This document shows, in pieces, positions 1 to 8,305 of a stretch of DNA of 64,000 bases. The notes beneath the pieces are model-generated. The model saw only the letters and a list, made by a program, of their open reading frames with translations. It was not told where the DNA came from and did no database searches. The first letter of the stretch is position 1. The number at the start of each line of letters is the position of its first letter. This DNA comes from Meridianimarinicoccus aquatilis (GTDB taxonomy: Bacteria; Pseudomonadota; Alphaproteobacteria; Rhodobacterales; Rhodobacteraceae): contig NZ_SMZO01000015.1 in assembly GCF_004358675.1 (NCBI RefSeq), positions 1 to 64,000 on the forward strand, read 5' to 3'. The position numbers and the translations under genes were made by a program.

Positions 1-257
1 GAGCAATCCAGATGTATCGCACCGGGCGACATCACCGGCAGGATCTCCGACGCGACACTGCGCAAGATATTGCCGTTGGGAAGCATGGTGATCACGACCT
101 CTGCCCCGGTGGCGGCAGCCGCCGCTCCATTGCACATGCGGATCCCATCAGGCGCTTGCGCAGATGGATCGAACCCAGCCACATCATGGCCAGCCGCCAG
201 CAGATTGGCCGCCATCGGACCGCCCATATTGCCAAGTCCAATGAAACCAATCTTCAT
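1..257 (-). CDS. mmsB: 3-hydroxyisobutyrate dehydrogenase, N-terminal part (runs off the window)
   Basis: This enzyme oxidises 3-hydroxyisobutyrate to methylmalonate semialdehyde with NAD in valine breakdown in the cytoplasm. Only about 85 N-terminal residues are inside the window. They begin MKIGFIGLGNMGGPMAANLL, the GxGxxG dinucleotide-binding fold and the GLGxMGxPMxxNL signature of the beta-hydroxyacid dehydrogenase family. The ATG at 257 overlaps the stop of the upstream hydrolase gene as ATGA, so translation is probably coupled. The two upstream genes belong to the same pathway, which favours this substrate over tartronate semialdehyde or other family members. The name rests on motif plus operon context. 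Confidence 0.85.
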   Translation of the reverse strand, partial: MKIGFIGLGNMGGPMAANLLAAGHDVAGFDPSAQAPDGIRMCNGAAAAATGAEVVITMLPNGNILRSVASEILPVMSPGAIHLDC

Positions 258-1306
258 GCTGCGTCCCTCGTCAATTTCAACTCATTCGGTCCCAAGGTAT
301 CAAGCATCGCTTTGATTTCTGCATCCGGCACCGGGCCCAATAACCCATGTCCCCAGCGCGGGGTGCGATCCTTGTCGATTACCGCGGCGCGGACACCTTC
401 CAAGAAATCGCCCTTCGCCATTGCGCGATAGGTGAACCGGTATTCCAAGCCCAACGCTGCCGCCATATCTGCCCGTGGATCGGCACGTAACCGCCCAAGC
501 ATCTCAACGGTGCAGGCCAAGGCCAGCGGGCTTCCACGTTTCAATGCTGCAAGGGTTCGTTCGGCCCACTCGTCGCCACGCGCCTCAAGATTTGCGACGA
601 TACCGCCGAGATCGGCTGCCGCGAAACACGCGTCGATCGCAGGCAGATCCGGCCCCAAGCCAGGCTCAGGCGCAGGAAGCGCGGCTTTGCGCAAATGAGA
701 AATATCGCCTGTGTCGCACAACAACGCGACCAACCCTGGCCAGCTTGCCTCGGGAATGAAGTGATCCGCAAACCCGGCAAGGATCGCATCGCTCGGTCCC
801 ATCCGCGCTGCGGTCAACCCAAGGTACGGACCAAGAGCACCGGGCGCCCGCGCCAGCATCAAAGAGCCTCCCACATCCGGGACCAATCCAATGCCGACCT
901 CTGGCATCGCAATACGGCTGCTTTCACCAACGACCCGGTCGGACCCATGACACCCGATGCCCACACCGCCGCCCATGGTATACCCTTGCAAGAGGCTCAC
1001 AACTGGCTTGGGATACGACGCCAACAGCAGATTCAGCCGGTACTCATCGCGCCAGAAACGGCGCCCATGTTCGAAATCGCCCGCCCGCCCTGTTTCGTAC
1101 AACTCGGCAATATCACCGCCGGCGCAGAACGCCTTTTGACCCACTGCATCAATCACCACAACGTCGACAGCCGCATCATCGGCCCAACCCTGCAGCGCTG
1201 CGTCAATGTCCAGAACCATGTCATAGGTCAGCGCATTCAGCGCAGAAGCACGGTCCAACGTGATACGGCCCGCGCGCCCATCGATCCGGACCACCGCGCC
1301 GCTCAT
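254..1306 (-). CDS. 3-hydroxyisobutyryl-CoA hydrolase (enoyl-CoA hydratase superfamily)
   Basis: Predicted to hydrolyse 3-hydroxyisobutyryl-CoA to 3-hydroxyisobutyrate and CoA, a step in valine catabolism. The protein is 350 residues, the usual length for the hydrolase branch and longer than the roughly 260 residues of simple enoyl-CoA hydratases. The crotonase oxyanion-hole region lies near residues 61-66 (CAGGDI) and 108-116 (GYTMGGGVG). The acidic residues expected in the hydrolase active site are visible as E136 in MPEVGIG and D144 in VPDVGG. The start overlaps the upstream acyl-CoA dehydrogenase stop by 4 bases and its own stop overlaps the mmsB start. A plain enoyl-CoA hydratase role is the main alternative, but length and neighbours favour the hydrolase. 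Confidence 0.85.
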   Translation of the reverse strand: MSGAVVRIDGRAGRITLDRASALNALTYDMVLDIDAALQGWADDAAVDVVVIDAVGQKAFCAGGDIAELYETGRAGDFEHGRRFWRDEYRLNLLLASYPKPVVSLLQGYTMGGGVGIGCHGSDRVVGESSRIAMPEVGIGLVPDVGGSLMLARAPGALGPYLGLTAARMGPSDAILAGFADHFIPEASWPGLVALLCDTGDISHLRKAALPAPEPGLGPDLPAIDACFAAADLGGIVANLEARGDEWAERTLAALKRGSPLALACTVEMLGRLRADPRADMAAALGLEYRFTYRAMAKGDFLEGVRAAVIDKDRTPRWGHGLLGPVPDAEIKAMLDTLGPNELKLTRDAA

Positions 1307-2448
1307 GTACCGCGCCCAACCAGCTGGCGCGCCACAATCAGGCGCATGATTTCATTAGTTCCTTCTAAAATCTGATGTACCCGCAAGTCCCGCACAATCT
1401 TTTCAATTCCGTAATCCGCCAAATAGCCATATCCGCCGTGTAACTGCAGGCAACTATCCGCGACCGCGCTCCCCGTTTCAGTGACGAACTTCTTGGCCAT
1501 CGCGCACGCATAAGTAGCATCAAACGCCTGAGTGTCCAACTTCCAAGCAGCCTGTCGAAGCATCACTCGGGCGGCCTGCAGGTCGATCTCGGCCTCGGCC
1601 AATCGAAATTGCAAAGCCTGAAACTGATCAAGCGGTTTTCCGAATGCCTTCCGCTCACGCATATAGGCAAGCGTCGCTGTCATCGCCGCCTGCGCCGCCC
1701 CAAGCGAACACGCCGCAATGTTCAACCGACCTCCGTCCAGACCCGCCATCGCGTAGGAAAAGCCCCGCCCCTCATCACCCAACAGGTTGCCCGCTGGCAC
1801 ACGGCACCCATCGAACTGAACGGCGCGGGTGGGTTGCGACCGCCAGCCCATCTTATCCTCAAGCGCGCCAAAGCTCAGACCCGGCGTGCCGTCTTCTACG
1901 ACAAATGCGGAAATACCCGATGCACCCTCTGCGCCGGTCCGCGCCATGACGATATACGCATCCGAATAGCCTGCTCCCGAGATGAAGGCTTTCGACCCGT
2001 CCAAAACGAACATGTCCCCATCCCGCACCGCGCGGGTGCGCAGCGCTGCCGCATCTGACCCACTTCCGGGTTCGGTCAGGCAATACGAAAGAACGCAGTC
2101 CATCGAAACGGCGCGCGGCAACAACCGCGCCCGCAGGTCGGGCGCAGCATGACGCGCCAACATCGCTGCACACATGTTATGGATCGACAGAAAGGCTGCC
2201 ACCGATGCACAGGCCGCACTTAGACCCTCAAAAACCAATGTGGCATCCAAACGCGACAAGCCAGACCCGCCGTCGTCTTCGCCCACATACAGGCCGCCAA
2301 ATCCAAGCTGCGCCAAGTCGGGCCAAAGAGACCGCGGAATAGTGCCCGCAGTTTCCCATTCGCGGGCGAAAGGGGCAATACGGTCGGCACCGAAATCAGA
2401 CGCCAACTCGAAAATTGCTGCCTGTTCTTCGCTTAATGCGAAATCCAT
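1303..2448 (-). CDS. Acyl-CoA dehydrogenase, probably isobutyryl-CoA dehydrogenase
   Basis: An FAD-dependent dehydrogenase that introduces the alpha-beta double bond into an acyl-CoA, probably isobutyryl-CoA to methacrylyl-CoA. The 381-residue length is typical. It has the N-terminal helical domain, the middle beta domain with CLTEPGSGSDAAALRTRA near residues 122-139, and the C-terminal domain ending in QILEGTNEIMR, where E362 is the likely catalytic base. It is the first gene of the three-gene valine unit and overlaps the hydrolase gene by 4 bases. The enoyl-CoA hydratase needed between its product and the next gene is not seen here and may lie outside the window. Substrate is inferred from the neighbours. 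The 228 bases upstream are shared with the divergent transporter gene and should carry both promoters. Confidence 0.85.
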   Translation of the reverse strand: MDFALSEEQAAIFELASDFGADRIAPFAREWETAGTIPRSLWPDLAQLGFGGLYVGEDDGGSGLSRLDATLVFEGLSAACASVAAFLSIHNMCAAMLARHAAPDLRARLLPRAVSMDCVLSYCLTEPGSGSDAAALRTRAVRDGDMFVLDGSKAFISGAGYSDAYIVMARTGAEGASGISAFVVEDGTPGLSFGALEDKMGWRSQPTRAVQFDGCRVPAGNLLGDEGRGFSYAMAGLDGGRLNIAACSLGAAQAAMTATLAYMRERKAFGKPLDQFQALQFRLAEAEIDLQAARVMLRQAAWKLDTQAFDATYACAMAKKFVTETGSAVADSCLQLHGGYGYLADYGIEKIVRDLRVHQILEGTNEIMRLIVARQLVGRGT

Positions 2449-2676
2449 AACTGCTCCCTGACGGGCCTATTCCGACCCTTGTTAGAAAAGTGGTATTTCA
2501 TATTTTTTCACAAGTCCATCGGGCTACTTTTTTCTAATGCACGCGCATAACCGACACTGAGCCAAGTAAAGTGCACTATTTTCACGCTGCTAGGTCTGGA
2601 TACGACATGACCTTGTCGCTATTGTGCCATCATCCAAGGCAGAGACGCCAAAAAGTACAACCAACAGGGGAACCAC

Positions 2677-3639
2677 ATGAATTTTAAAATTGCGTCCGCA
2701 GCACTGTTTGCGGCGATGTCCACGAGTGCGGCACATGCCGAGTGCGGCGAAGTTACCATGACGGAAATGAACTGGGCCTCCAGTGCCGTTGTGACCAGCG
2801 TTTCCAAGTTCCTGATGGAACAAGGGTATGGTTGTACCGTGCAGGCGGTTCCGTCCTCGACCGTTCCGGCCCTTGTGTCCGTTGCCGAAACCGGCAAGCC
2901 CGACATTGTGTCAGAACTCTGGATCCTTGGCGCGCCGACCTACCAGTCCATGCAGGACGAAGGCGTGATTACCACCCTGACCGACGTTCTGTCCGATGGC
3001 GGCAATGAAGGCTGGTGGGTTCCCAAGTACCTCGTTGACGAGCATCCCGAACTGGCGACCGTCGAAGGCGTATTGGCCAATGCCGAGTTGCTGGGTGGCC
3101 GCTTCCACTCCTGCCCCGATGGCTGGGCGTGCAAATTCACCAACGATGACCTGACCCGCAATTTTGGCCTGACCGAAAATGGGTATGAAATCTTCATCCA
3201 CGGTTCCGGCGAAACGTTGGCAACATCGTTGGCATCGGCTTACGAAAGCAAAGAGCCTTGGATCGGCTACTACTGGTCGCCGACGTCGCTTCTCGGCAAG
3301 TATGAAATGGTCGCCGTTGACCAAGGCCCCTATAACGAAGAGGTCTTTGAATGCGCGGCAAACCCGGAATGCACCGCAGAAGGTCTGTCCGGCTGGCCCG
3401 TCGGACCCGTCAAAACCGTTGTGACCAACGATTTCGCGGATCGTGAACCCGACATCGCGGCCCTGATGACCAATGTGTCTTTCACCAACGCCCAAATGGG
3501 TGACGTCCTTGCATGGAAAGAAGCTAACAACGCCAGCAACGACGAAGCCGCAGTCTACTTCCTGACCACCTATTCCGATGTATGGCCTGCTTGGTTGAAC
3601 GACGAAGCTCGCGAAAAGCTTTCGGCCCTGATCCAGTAA
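2677..3639 (+). CDS. Periplasmic glycine betaine/choline-type binding protein (OpuAC family)
   Basis: The substrate-binding protein of an osmolyte-type ABC importer, in the periplasm. Residues 1-21 form a clean signal peptide ending AHA before ECGEV. The mature part has the OpuAC pattern: an early MNWASSA (W33) and a GWWVPKYL segment near residue 112, both sources of the aromatic residues that cage quaternary ammonium groups in this family. It ends in a conserved WLNDEAREKL helix. The 320-residue length is normal. A GC-rich hairpin follows it, then a leftover C-terminal copy of a related protein, then the permease and ATPase genes. Whether the ligand is betaine, choline, proline betaine or another compound cannot be read from the sequence. 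Confidence 0.87.
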   Translation: MNFKIASAALFAAMSTSAAHAECGEVTMTEMNWASSAVVTSVSKFLMEQGYGCTVQAVPSSTVPALVSVAETGKPDIVSELWILGAPTYQSMQDEGVITTLTDVLSDGGNEGWWVPKYLVDEHPELATVEGVLANAELLGGRFHSCPDGWACKFTNDDLTRNFGLTENGYEIFIHGSGETLATSLASAYESKEPWIGYYWSPTSLLGKYEMVAVDQGPYNEEVFECAANPECTAEGLSGWPVGPVKTVVTNDFADREPDIAALMTNVSFTNAQMGDVLAWKEANNASNDEAAVYFLTTYSDVWPAWLNDEAREKLSALIQ

Positions 3640-3649
3640 GACCAACAAA

Positions 3650-3680
3650 GGCCCCCGGCGTCGCGCGCACCGGGGGCCTC
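3650..3680 (+). terminator. GC-rich hairpin after the binding-protein gene
   Basis: GGCCCCCGG (3650-3658) pairs with CCGGGGGCC (3670-3678) around an 11-base loop, 11 bases after the stop codon. The hairpin is followed by only a few T residues (TCTTCAC), so it is a weak intrinsic terminator or an mRNA-stabilising structure. Such hairpins commonly keep binding-protein transcript levels above those of the downstream permease. Confidence 0.6.
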
Positions 3681-3734
3681 TTCACATGCGCCACTCTATA
3701 AATTTCTTCTGATCGGCGCGTTCTCTACATAAAA

Positions 3735-3929
3735 CGGGAGCCCGGCATCACCGGGCTTATGGAAAGCTTGCGCTTTACCAATGCTCAGATGAACGACGTT
3801 CTGGTTTGGCACCAAGATAATGACACCAGCAACGAAGAAGCTGCGGTGTATTTCCTTACCTCCTATCCAGACGTTTGGTCCCAATGGCTAAGCGACGAAG
3901 CGCGTGCAAAACTGGCCGCGCTCCTGTGA
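3735..3929 (+). pseudogene. C-terminal fragment of a second OpuAC-type binding protein
   Basis: These 64 codons read REPGITGLM, FTNAQMNDVLVWHQDN, NEEAAVYFLTSYPDVW and WLSDEARAKLAALL before a stop. They align without gaps to the last 64 residues of the intact binding protein just upstream (REPDIAALM, FTNAQMGDVLAWKEAN, DEAAVYFLTTYSDVW, WLNDEAREKL). Nothing upstream in this frame continues the homology, so it is the tail of a lost or deleted paralogue. It sits in the 370 bases between the binding-protein gene and the permease gene. The clear divergence from the intact copy suggests an old duplication with internal loss rather than a recent tandem duplication. Confidence 0.85.
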
Positions 3930-4011
3930 TTTTCTGATATCGTCGGGTTGCCGTTTTAACAGCACTCCGACTTCACGTAAGCGGCGAAAGCCAGCGAGAG
4001 GCACCTGACAT

Positions 4012-5058
4012 ATGGCATTCTACGACCAATTATTCGACACGCTTGGCCTACGCGCTTGGTGCGATGCGGGGGGAACAGGCGGCGGCCCGATGACAATGGC
4101 GGAGCTGCTTGCCAAAAGTTCCGGCAATTCCGGTGCCGAAGAGAAGCCGACGCCCCTGCTTGAAACACCATTCCCATCCCTGGATGCGCTCAACGCTGCT
4201 TGCCCAAGCGTGACACGGACACGGGACATGACAGACGGGGTCGAAAATGCCTTCCTCGCCATTAAGGACCCGCTCAAATTCGTGCTTGACCCGATCACCC
4301 AGCCCCTGAGCTGGGCACTGAACGGATCGCTCGAAATGTTTGAAACGATCCCGTGGTTTATCTTGATCCCCCTCCTCGGCCTGCTTGTCTGGTACGCCGC
4401 GCGCTCAATGGCGCTGGTGGCTTTCGTCATCGGGTCATTTCTGTTTCTCGGATTGATCGACCACTACATCTACGCCGTCCAAACGCTGTCGATCATCTTT
4501 GTCTGCACGCTCATATGTATCGCACTCGGAGTACCCATAGGCATCGCCATGTCGCGATCTGATACGATGCAACGTATCTCGATCCCGATCCTCGACATGC
4601 TTCAGACGCTGCCCACATTCGTTTACCTGATCCCGCTGATCTTCCTGTTCTCGGTTACAGAGCCGAAACTCTACGGTATCGCCATCATTCTCTACGCGAT
4701 CGTGCCTGTGGTGCGCCTGACGGACCTTGGCATTCGCCTTGTGGACAAGGACGTGATCGAAGCTGCCGACGCCTTCGGGATGACCGACCGCCAGAAACTC
4801 TGGGGCGTACAGGTGCCGCTCGCGCTGCCCAACATCATGGCGGGCGTCAACCAGACCATCATGATGAGCCTCGCGATGGTCGTCATTGCAAGCCTCGTAT
4901 CGGCCCCGGGCCTCGGCGTGCTGGTGCTGCGCGGTATTCGTAACCTCGAACTCGGCGTCGGCCTCGTATCCGGTTTTGGCATCGTGCTTCTGGCGGTTCT
5001 TCTTGACCGCGTGACCAAGGCGGCCCTCGGCCGCATCAATAAAAGCCAGAAGGCCTGA
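4012..5058 (+). CDS. proW: ABC importer permease, glycine betaine/proline type (ProW/OpuAB)
   Basis: The membrane subunit of the osmolyte importer. About 100 soluble N-terminal residues precede five or six membrane segments beginning near residue 103 (WFILIPLLGLLVWYAA). The cytoplasmic EAA loop that contacts the ATPase is present as EAADAFGMTDRQKLWGVQVP. The 348-residue length with a long N-terminal extension is usual for this group. It starts with ATG at 4012 and is followed after one base by the ATPase gene, so the two are translated together. The binding protein is encoded upstream in the same direction. Confidence 0.87.
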   Translation: MAFYDQLFDTLGLRAWCDAGGTGGGPMTMAELLAKSSGNSGAEEKPTPLLETPFPSLDALNAACPSVTRTRDMTDGVENAFLAIKDPLKFVLDPITQPLSWALNGSLEMFETIPWFILIPLLGLLVWYAARSMALVAFVIGSFLFLGLIDHYIYAVQTLSIIFVCTLICIALGVPIGIAMSRSDTMQRISIPILDMLQTLPTFVYLIPLIFLFSVTEPKLYGIAIILYAIVPVVRLTDLGIRLVDKDVIEAADAFGMTDRQKLWGVQVPLALPNIMAGVNQTIMMSLAMVVIASLVSAPGLGVLVLRGIRNLELGVGLVSGFGIVLLAVLLDRVTKAALGRINKSQKA

Positions 5059-5059
5059 T

Positions 5060-6118
5060 ATGTCCGATACACCGATTATTTCGATTAAAGGCCTCTACAA
5101 GATCTTTGGCAAAGATCCGCAATCCGTCATCGACCTTGTCAAGAACGGCATGGGCAAGGATGAACTCCTGGAAAGGCACGGCCATGTGCTTGGCCTGCGC
5201 GACATCAATATCGACATGTCGCCGGGCAAGATCACCGTCATCATGGGCCTGTCCGGGTCGGGCAAATCCACACTGATCCGCCACCTGAACAGGCTGATCG
5301 ACCCCACTGCCGGCGAAGTCATCGTCGCCGGCGAAGATGTGCTGACCTACGACGAAGCACGCCTGCGGACATTGCGCCGGGAAACCATGTCGATGGTGTT
5401 TCAGAAATTCGCCCTGATGCCCCACCGAACGGTTCTGCAAAATGCGGGCATGTCCCGGATCGTGCGCGGACAAGACCAGGAAACCGCCGACCGCGAAGGC
5501 GCCAAATGGCTCGACAGGGTGGGCCTTGGTGGCAACCACGGACAATACCCCCACCAGCTTTCGGGTGGCATGCAGCAACGCGTGGGCATCGCCCGCGCGC
5601 TGTCATCCGACAGCCCCATCATGCTGATGGACGAAGCGTTCTCTGCTCTCGATCCGCTGATCCGAACCGACATGCAAGACCTGCTTCTCGAACTGCAAGA
5701 AGAGCTTCACAAGACCATCGTTTTCATCACCCATGATCTAGACGAAGCGCTGAAACTTGCCGACCACCTTGTGATCCTCAAGGACGGCGCGATCGTGCAG
5801 CAGGGCGAGCCGCAGCATATCCTGCTCAACCCGGCAGATCCCTACATCGAAGACTTCGTAAGCGACATCAACCGCGCCCGCGTGCTTCGGGTGCGATCGG
5901 TCATGCAGCCATGGCAACCGAACCAACACGCCTTCGCAGGCACGGTTGATCAAAACGATACGCTCGAACATCTGATCGAATTGTCCGGAGGGGACACCAA
6001 CTTTACCTACAAGGTGGAAAGCAAAGGGCACGAGGTCGGCATCCTTGAAATGCGCGACCTGGTGCGCGCACTGGTTCCCGCACGCCCGGCAAACGGCGAT
6101 GGTCCAGCGGCGCGATAG
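5060..6118 (+). CDS. proV: ABC importer ATPase, glycine betaine/proline type (ProV/OpuAA)
   Basis: The ATP-hydrolysing subunit of the osmolyte importer on the inner face of the membrane. Walker A is GLSGSGKST near residues 62-70, the signature is LSGGMQQRVG near residue 167, Walker B is IMLMDEAF, and the switch histidine is in ITHDLDEA. The N-terminal YKIFGKDP segment and the acidic helix before the core are typical of the ProV branch. The C-terminal part after residue 275 has the length of a regulatory CBS region, but I do not see clear CBS motifs. The gene follows the permease after a single base. No strong terminator is visible before the next gene. Confidence 0.88.
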   Translation: MSDTPIISIKGLYKIFGKDPQSVIDLVKNGMGKDELLERHGHVLGLRDINIDMSPGKITVIMGLSGSGKSTLIRHLNRLIDPTAGEVIVAGEDVLTYDEARLRTLRRETMSMVFQKFALMPHRTVLQNAGMSRIVRGQDQETADREGAKWLDRVGLGGNHGQYPHQLSGGMQQRVGIARALSSDSPIMLMDEAFSALDPLIRTDMQDLLLELQEELHKTIVFITHDLDEALKLADHLVILKDGAIVQQGEPQHILLNPADPYIEDFVSDINRARVLRVRSVMQPWQPNQHAFAGTVDQNDTLEHLIELSGGDTNFTYKVESKGHEVGILEMRDLVRALVPARPANGDGPAAR

Positions 6119-6182
6119 CCCACCAAAGCGGTCTTAACGGCACATTCACTTACATATGCAAACTTGCGCATGATCCAGCTTA

Positions 6183-6971
6183 ATGAGCCTCATGCGCAAG
6201 TTCCCACCTCTTTCCAACCTTCTCGGCGCAGCCTGCCTCGCGCTTCTGCCCGCATGGGGCCATGCCAGCGCGCTTGCGCCTTTCGACTCCGCCGTGGAGT
6301 CGCTTCTGGGGTTCACAACCTTCACATTTGAATTCACCGAACAAGACGCCACATCACAGGTCGCCGTCTCACTTGTCGAAGAGATAGACCTTTATCAAAC
6401 CGCTCTGCGCTTCTCCGACACAGATTTGCCCCCTGCCCCGCTGATGCAAGACGCGCCGCAATTATCGTCCGGGTCTATCGGGCTTGCCATGGCCGGGTTC
6501 GTGGGCAACCTGACGAACCTCTCAACCTACGATTCCGTGCGTGTCGTGTTCAGCTTCGACTTACTCATGCCAATACAGGCGATCACAAGCGGCCTATCAA
6601 ACCCCGCACTCGGTGCAGGCAATGATACAGGTCTGTCGCGTACTTTTGATCGTGTTAAGGCGCGCGGCTATCCGGGGCGCAACAACCAAGCCGGGCACTT
6701 CATAGCGTCCCCAAGTTTCCCACGCTTCACAACCACATCAGCCGATGGCACCGTTACTCTGGCGCCGGGTGAAAAGATCACCGTTGTCATCGCTGATTTG
6801 TTCCAGCCCATGCCAAATGCCCCGCAGCTTTTCACCCCGCCTCAAACTACCGCTGAGCGACCTTCCCCAGTGGCATCCACACCCCCTGCCCCATCTGCGG
6901 TGCCCTTACCCGCCACGCTCTGGTCGCTGCTGCTGGGGCTGGCGGTACTGTGCCGGAAGCGACCGGGCTGA
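6183..6971 (+). CDS. Secreted protein with VPLPA-CTERM sorting tail
   Basis: A 262-residue protein of unknown function that should be exported and handled by the exosortase/VPLPA-CTERM system. It has an N-terminal signal peptide (hydrophobic stretch LLGAACLALLPAWGHASA) and a C-terminal tail of the sorting motif VPLPA, a hydrophobic helix (TLWSLLLGLAVL) and a short basic end CRKRPG. The middle part shows no domain I recognise. The first ATG (6183) and a second at residue 4 are both possible. It converges on the lytic transglycosylase gene with 6 bases between the stops. No exosortase gene is in this window, so sorting would depend on one elsewhere in the genome. Confidence 0.75.
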   Translation: MSLMRKFPPLSNLLGAACLALLPAWGHASALAPFDSAVESLLGFTTFTFEFTEQDATSQVAVSLVEEIDLYQTALRFSDTDLPPAPLMQDAPQLSSGSIGLAMAGFVGNLTNLSTYDSVRVVFSFDLLMPIQAITSGLSNPALGAGNDTGLSRTFDRVKARGYPGRNNQAGHFIASPSFPRFTTTSADGTVTLAPGEKITVVIADLFQPMPNAPQLFTPPQTTAERPSPVASTPPAPSAVPLPATLWSLLLGLAVLCRKRPG

Positions 6972-6977
6972 TCTTGT

Positions 6978-7463
6978 TCAGCGAAGCCCGGTCTCTTCAA
7001 GCAAGCCTTTGCGTTTCGCCTCATAGTAATAACCGCGCGAGTACCACTTTACCGCATCATCCTGATCACCATCCGCAACCAACCATGCGCCTTTTAAATA
7101 TCGCACCGCATATTCAAGATTGGTCTCCGCATCCAACAGTCCGCTCGGTGGTCCCCGATATCCCATTGTCGCAGCAGTCTGTGGCAGTATCTGCATCAAC
7201 CCGTAATAAGGCCCGTTCCGCGCCCAAGGACGGTGTGTACTTTCGCGGATGACCACCCGCTGAACCAACGATACAGGCACCTCATGCTTTGCCGCTGCTG
7301 CTTCTATTTGCTGTCGCAGTTCAGGCGTCTCGTTGGGATGAAGCGGCGATGGGTCCACAAAGCCAGTTGGCGAGGTGCCACCGCACCCAGCCAATAAGAC
7401 CAACGCGAGCCCCGCTACCGCAAGACCCAACTTGGCTTTGTGCAATTTAGCCCAGCCGCGCAT
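6978..7463 (-). CDS. Lipoprotein lytic transglycosylase (SLT domain)
   Basis: A peptidoglycan-cleaving enzyme anchored as a lipoprotein. Starting at the ATG at 7463 gives about 161 residues with a lipobox LLAGCGG (lipidated C27). The SLT domain follows, with the catalytic glutamate in VVIRESTHRP, then the YGLMQILPQTA motif, and a C-terminal NLEYAVRYLKG and WYSRGYYYEAKR. Longer upstream in-frame sequence lacks a signal peptide, so the shorter start is chosen. It overlaps the end of the next upstream gene by 17 bases, which suggests a two-gene unit of lipoproteins. It may help cell-wall remodelling; the partner is unknown. Confidence 0.83.
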   Translation of the reverse strand: MRGWAKLHKAKLGLAVAGLALVLLAGCGGTSPTGFVDPSPLHPNETPELRQQIEAAAAKHEVPVSLVQRVVIRESTHRPWARNGPYYGLMQILPQTAATMGYRGPPSGLLDAETNLEYAVRYLKGAWLVADGDQDDAVKWYSRGYYYEAKRKGLLEETGLR

Positions 7464-7848
7464 CGAATGCTTCAAAGATAGGGTCAGTCCAATTCGTCGC
7501 CAACACGTTTGCCGCTTCGGCCCGCAACGACACCACCTCAATCCGAGTTCCGTTCCCTTCTGGGCGGATGAATACCGAAACATCTTCGCCATAGCTGATC
7601 AACGTTGGGCCATGCTGCGCAAGCACCACACCACGCGCCTGATCGACTGATACAACGTCGAGACCAGCCGCGCCGACAGCCTCACCAGCAATGGCCCAAA
7701 CAGAGGCCGGTGGCGCAGCATAGACACGTGCCACCCCTGTTCCTTCGGCGCTCGCCGCGTCGGACAGTGTAGTGCATCCAGCAAGGCCAAGACCGCCCCC
7801 CGCCAAAAGAAAGAGGCTGGCCCTTCGTGTTAGTCCATCCTGTCGCAT
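7447..7848 (-). CDS. Small putative lipoprotein
   Basis: A 133-residue protein with a lipobox (GLAGCTT, C25) after a hydrophobic stretch that is preceded by twin arginines (LTRRASLFLL). The mature part (near VSVDQARGVVLAQHG and VSVFIRPEGNGTRIEVVSLRA) looks like a small alternating-strand beta domain. I do not recognise a named family with certainty. It overlaps the downstream lytic transglycosylase gene by 17 bases and probably shares its transcript. The region upstream, 7849 onward, carries the left iteron array. Confidence 0.7.
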   Translation of the reverse strand: MRQDGLTRRASLFLLAGGGLGLAGCTTLSDAASAEGTGVARVYAAPPASVWAIAGEAVGAAGLDVVSVDQARGVVLAQHGPTLISYGEDVSVFIRPEGNGTRIEVVSLRAEAANVLATNWTDPIFEAFDARLG

Positions 7849-7954
7849 CCGGTCTTTCGCTCTTTTGCCTTCACACCTTTAAGCTATCCTGATTGGTGCA
7901 TTGGTTTCTAGGGCTCAATCTTTCGCGATGCATATCATAGGCGGATTTGCGCAA

Positions 7955-8171
7955 TAAACCCGGCTACAGGTCAGCCAATACGCAAAAGCACCCGTTTACA
8001 GGAGAAGCAGCGATACAAAGGCACCCATTTTCAGGACAAGCACTCAACACGTAAGTACCCACTTACGGGACGCTTCTAACCTCCAGTTATCACGCCCTTT
8101 TTTCTACAGATCCAGCCCAAAAGTACCCACTTACAGGACAGCCTTTTGTATTTGGGAACCCATTTGCGGGA
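7955..8171 (+). repeat. Left iteron array: six 17-bp repeats about 33 bp apart
   Basis: Six degenerate copies of a 17-bp unit (AGTACCCACTTACAGGA is the best copy) lie in the same direction at 7955, 7987, 8020, 8054, 8122 and 8155. The start-to-start steps are 32, 33, 34, 68 and 33, i.e. one step of about three helical turns with one position skipped. The same unit occurs upstream of the initiator gene at 22-bp steps. The array fills most of the non-coding stretch 7849-8305. I infer binding sites for the initiator protein, possibly for copy control by handcuffing or as part of an origin. No gene is seen in this stretch. Confidence 0.8.
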
Positions 8172-8283
8172 CATTGATTGATTGGATCGATTTCACTCTG
8201 TGAGCTAAAGAATCCAGATCGTAGAATGCGCAATAGTCGAAAATTAAACATTTTGCGCACTCCGTTGATCCATTGATGTGCGG

Positions 8284-8298
8284 GTTTCGCCGCGAAAC
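8284..8298. promoter_or_regulatory. Candidate parS centromere site 1
   Basis: Perfect 15-bp palindrome: arms GTTTCGC and GCGAAAC around a central C, 7 bp beyond the parB stop. The identical 15-mer occurs again inside parB and upstream of parA. Three copies clustered only around parAB point to ParB binding sites. Confidence 0.75.
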
Positions 8299-8305
8299 GC
8301 ATAAT

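Noticed and set aside
7955-8171. CRISPR array
   Set aside because: The repeats are degenerate 17-mers at near-constant phase with imperfect units, no cas genes are nearby and the units recur before the initiator gene; they are iterons.
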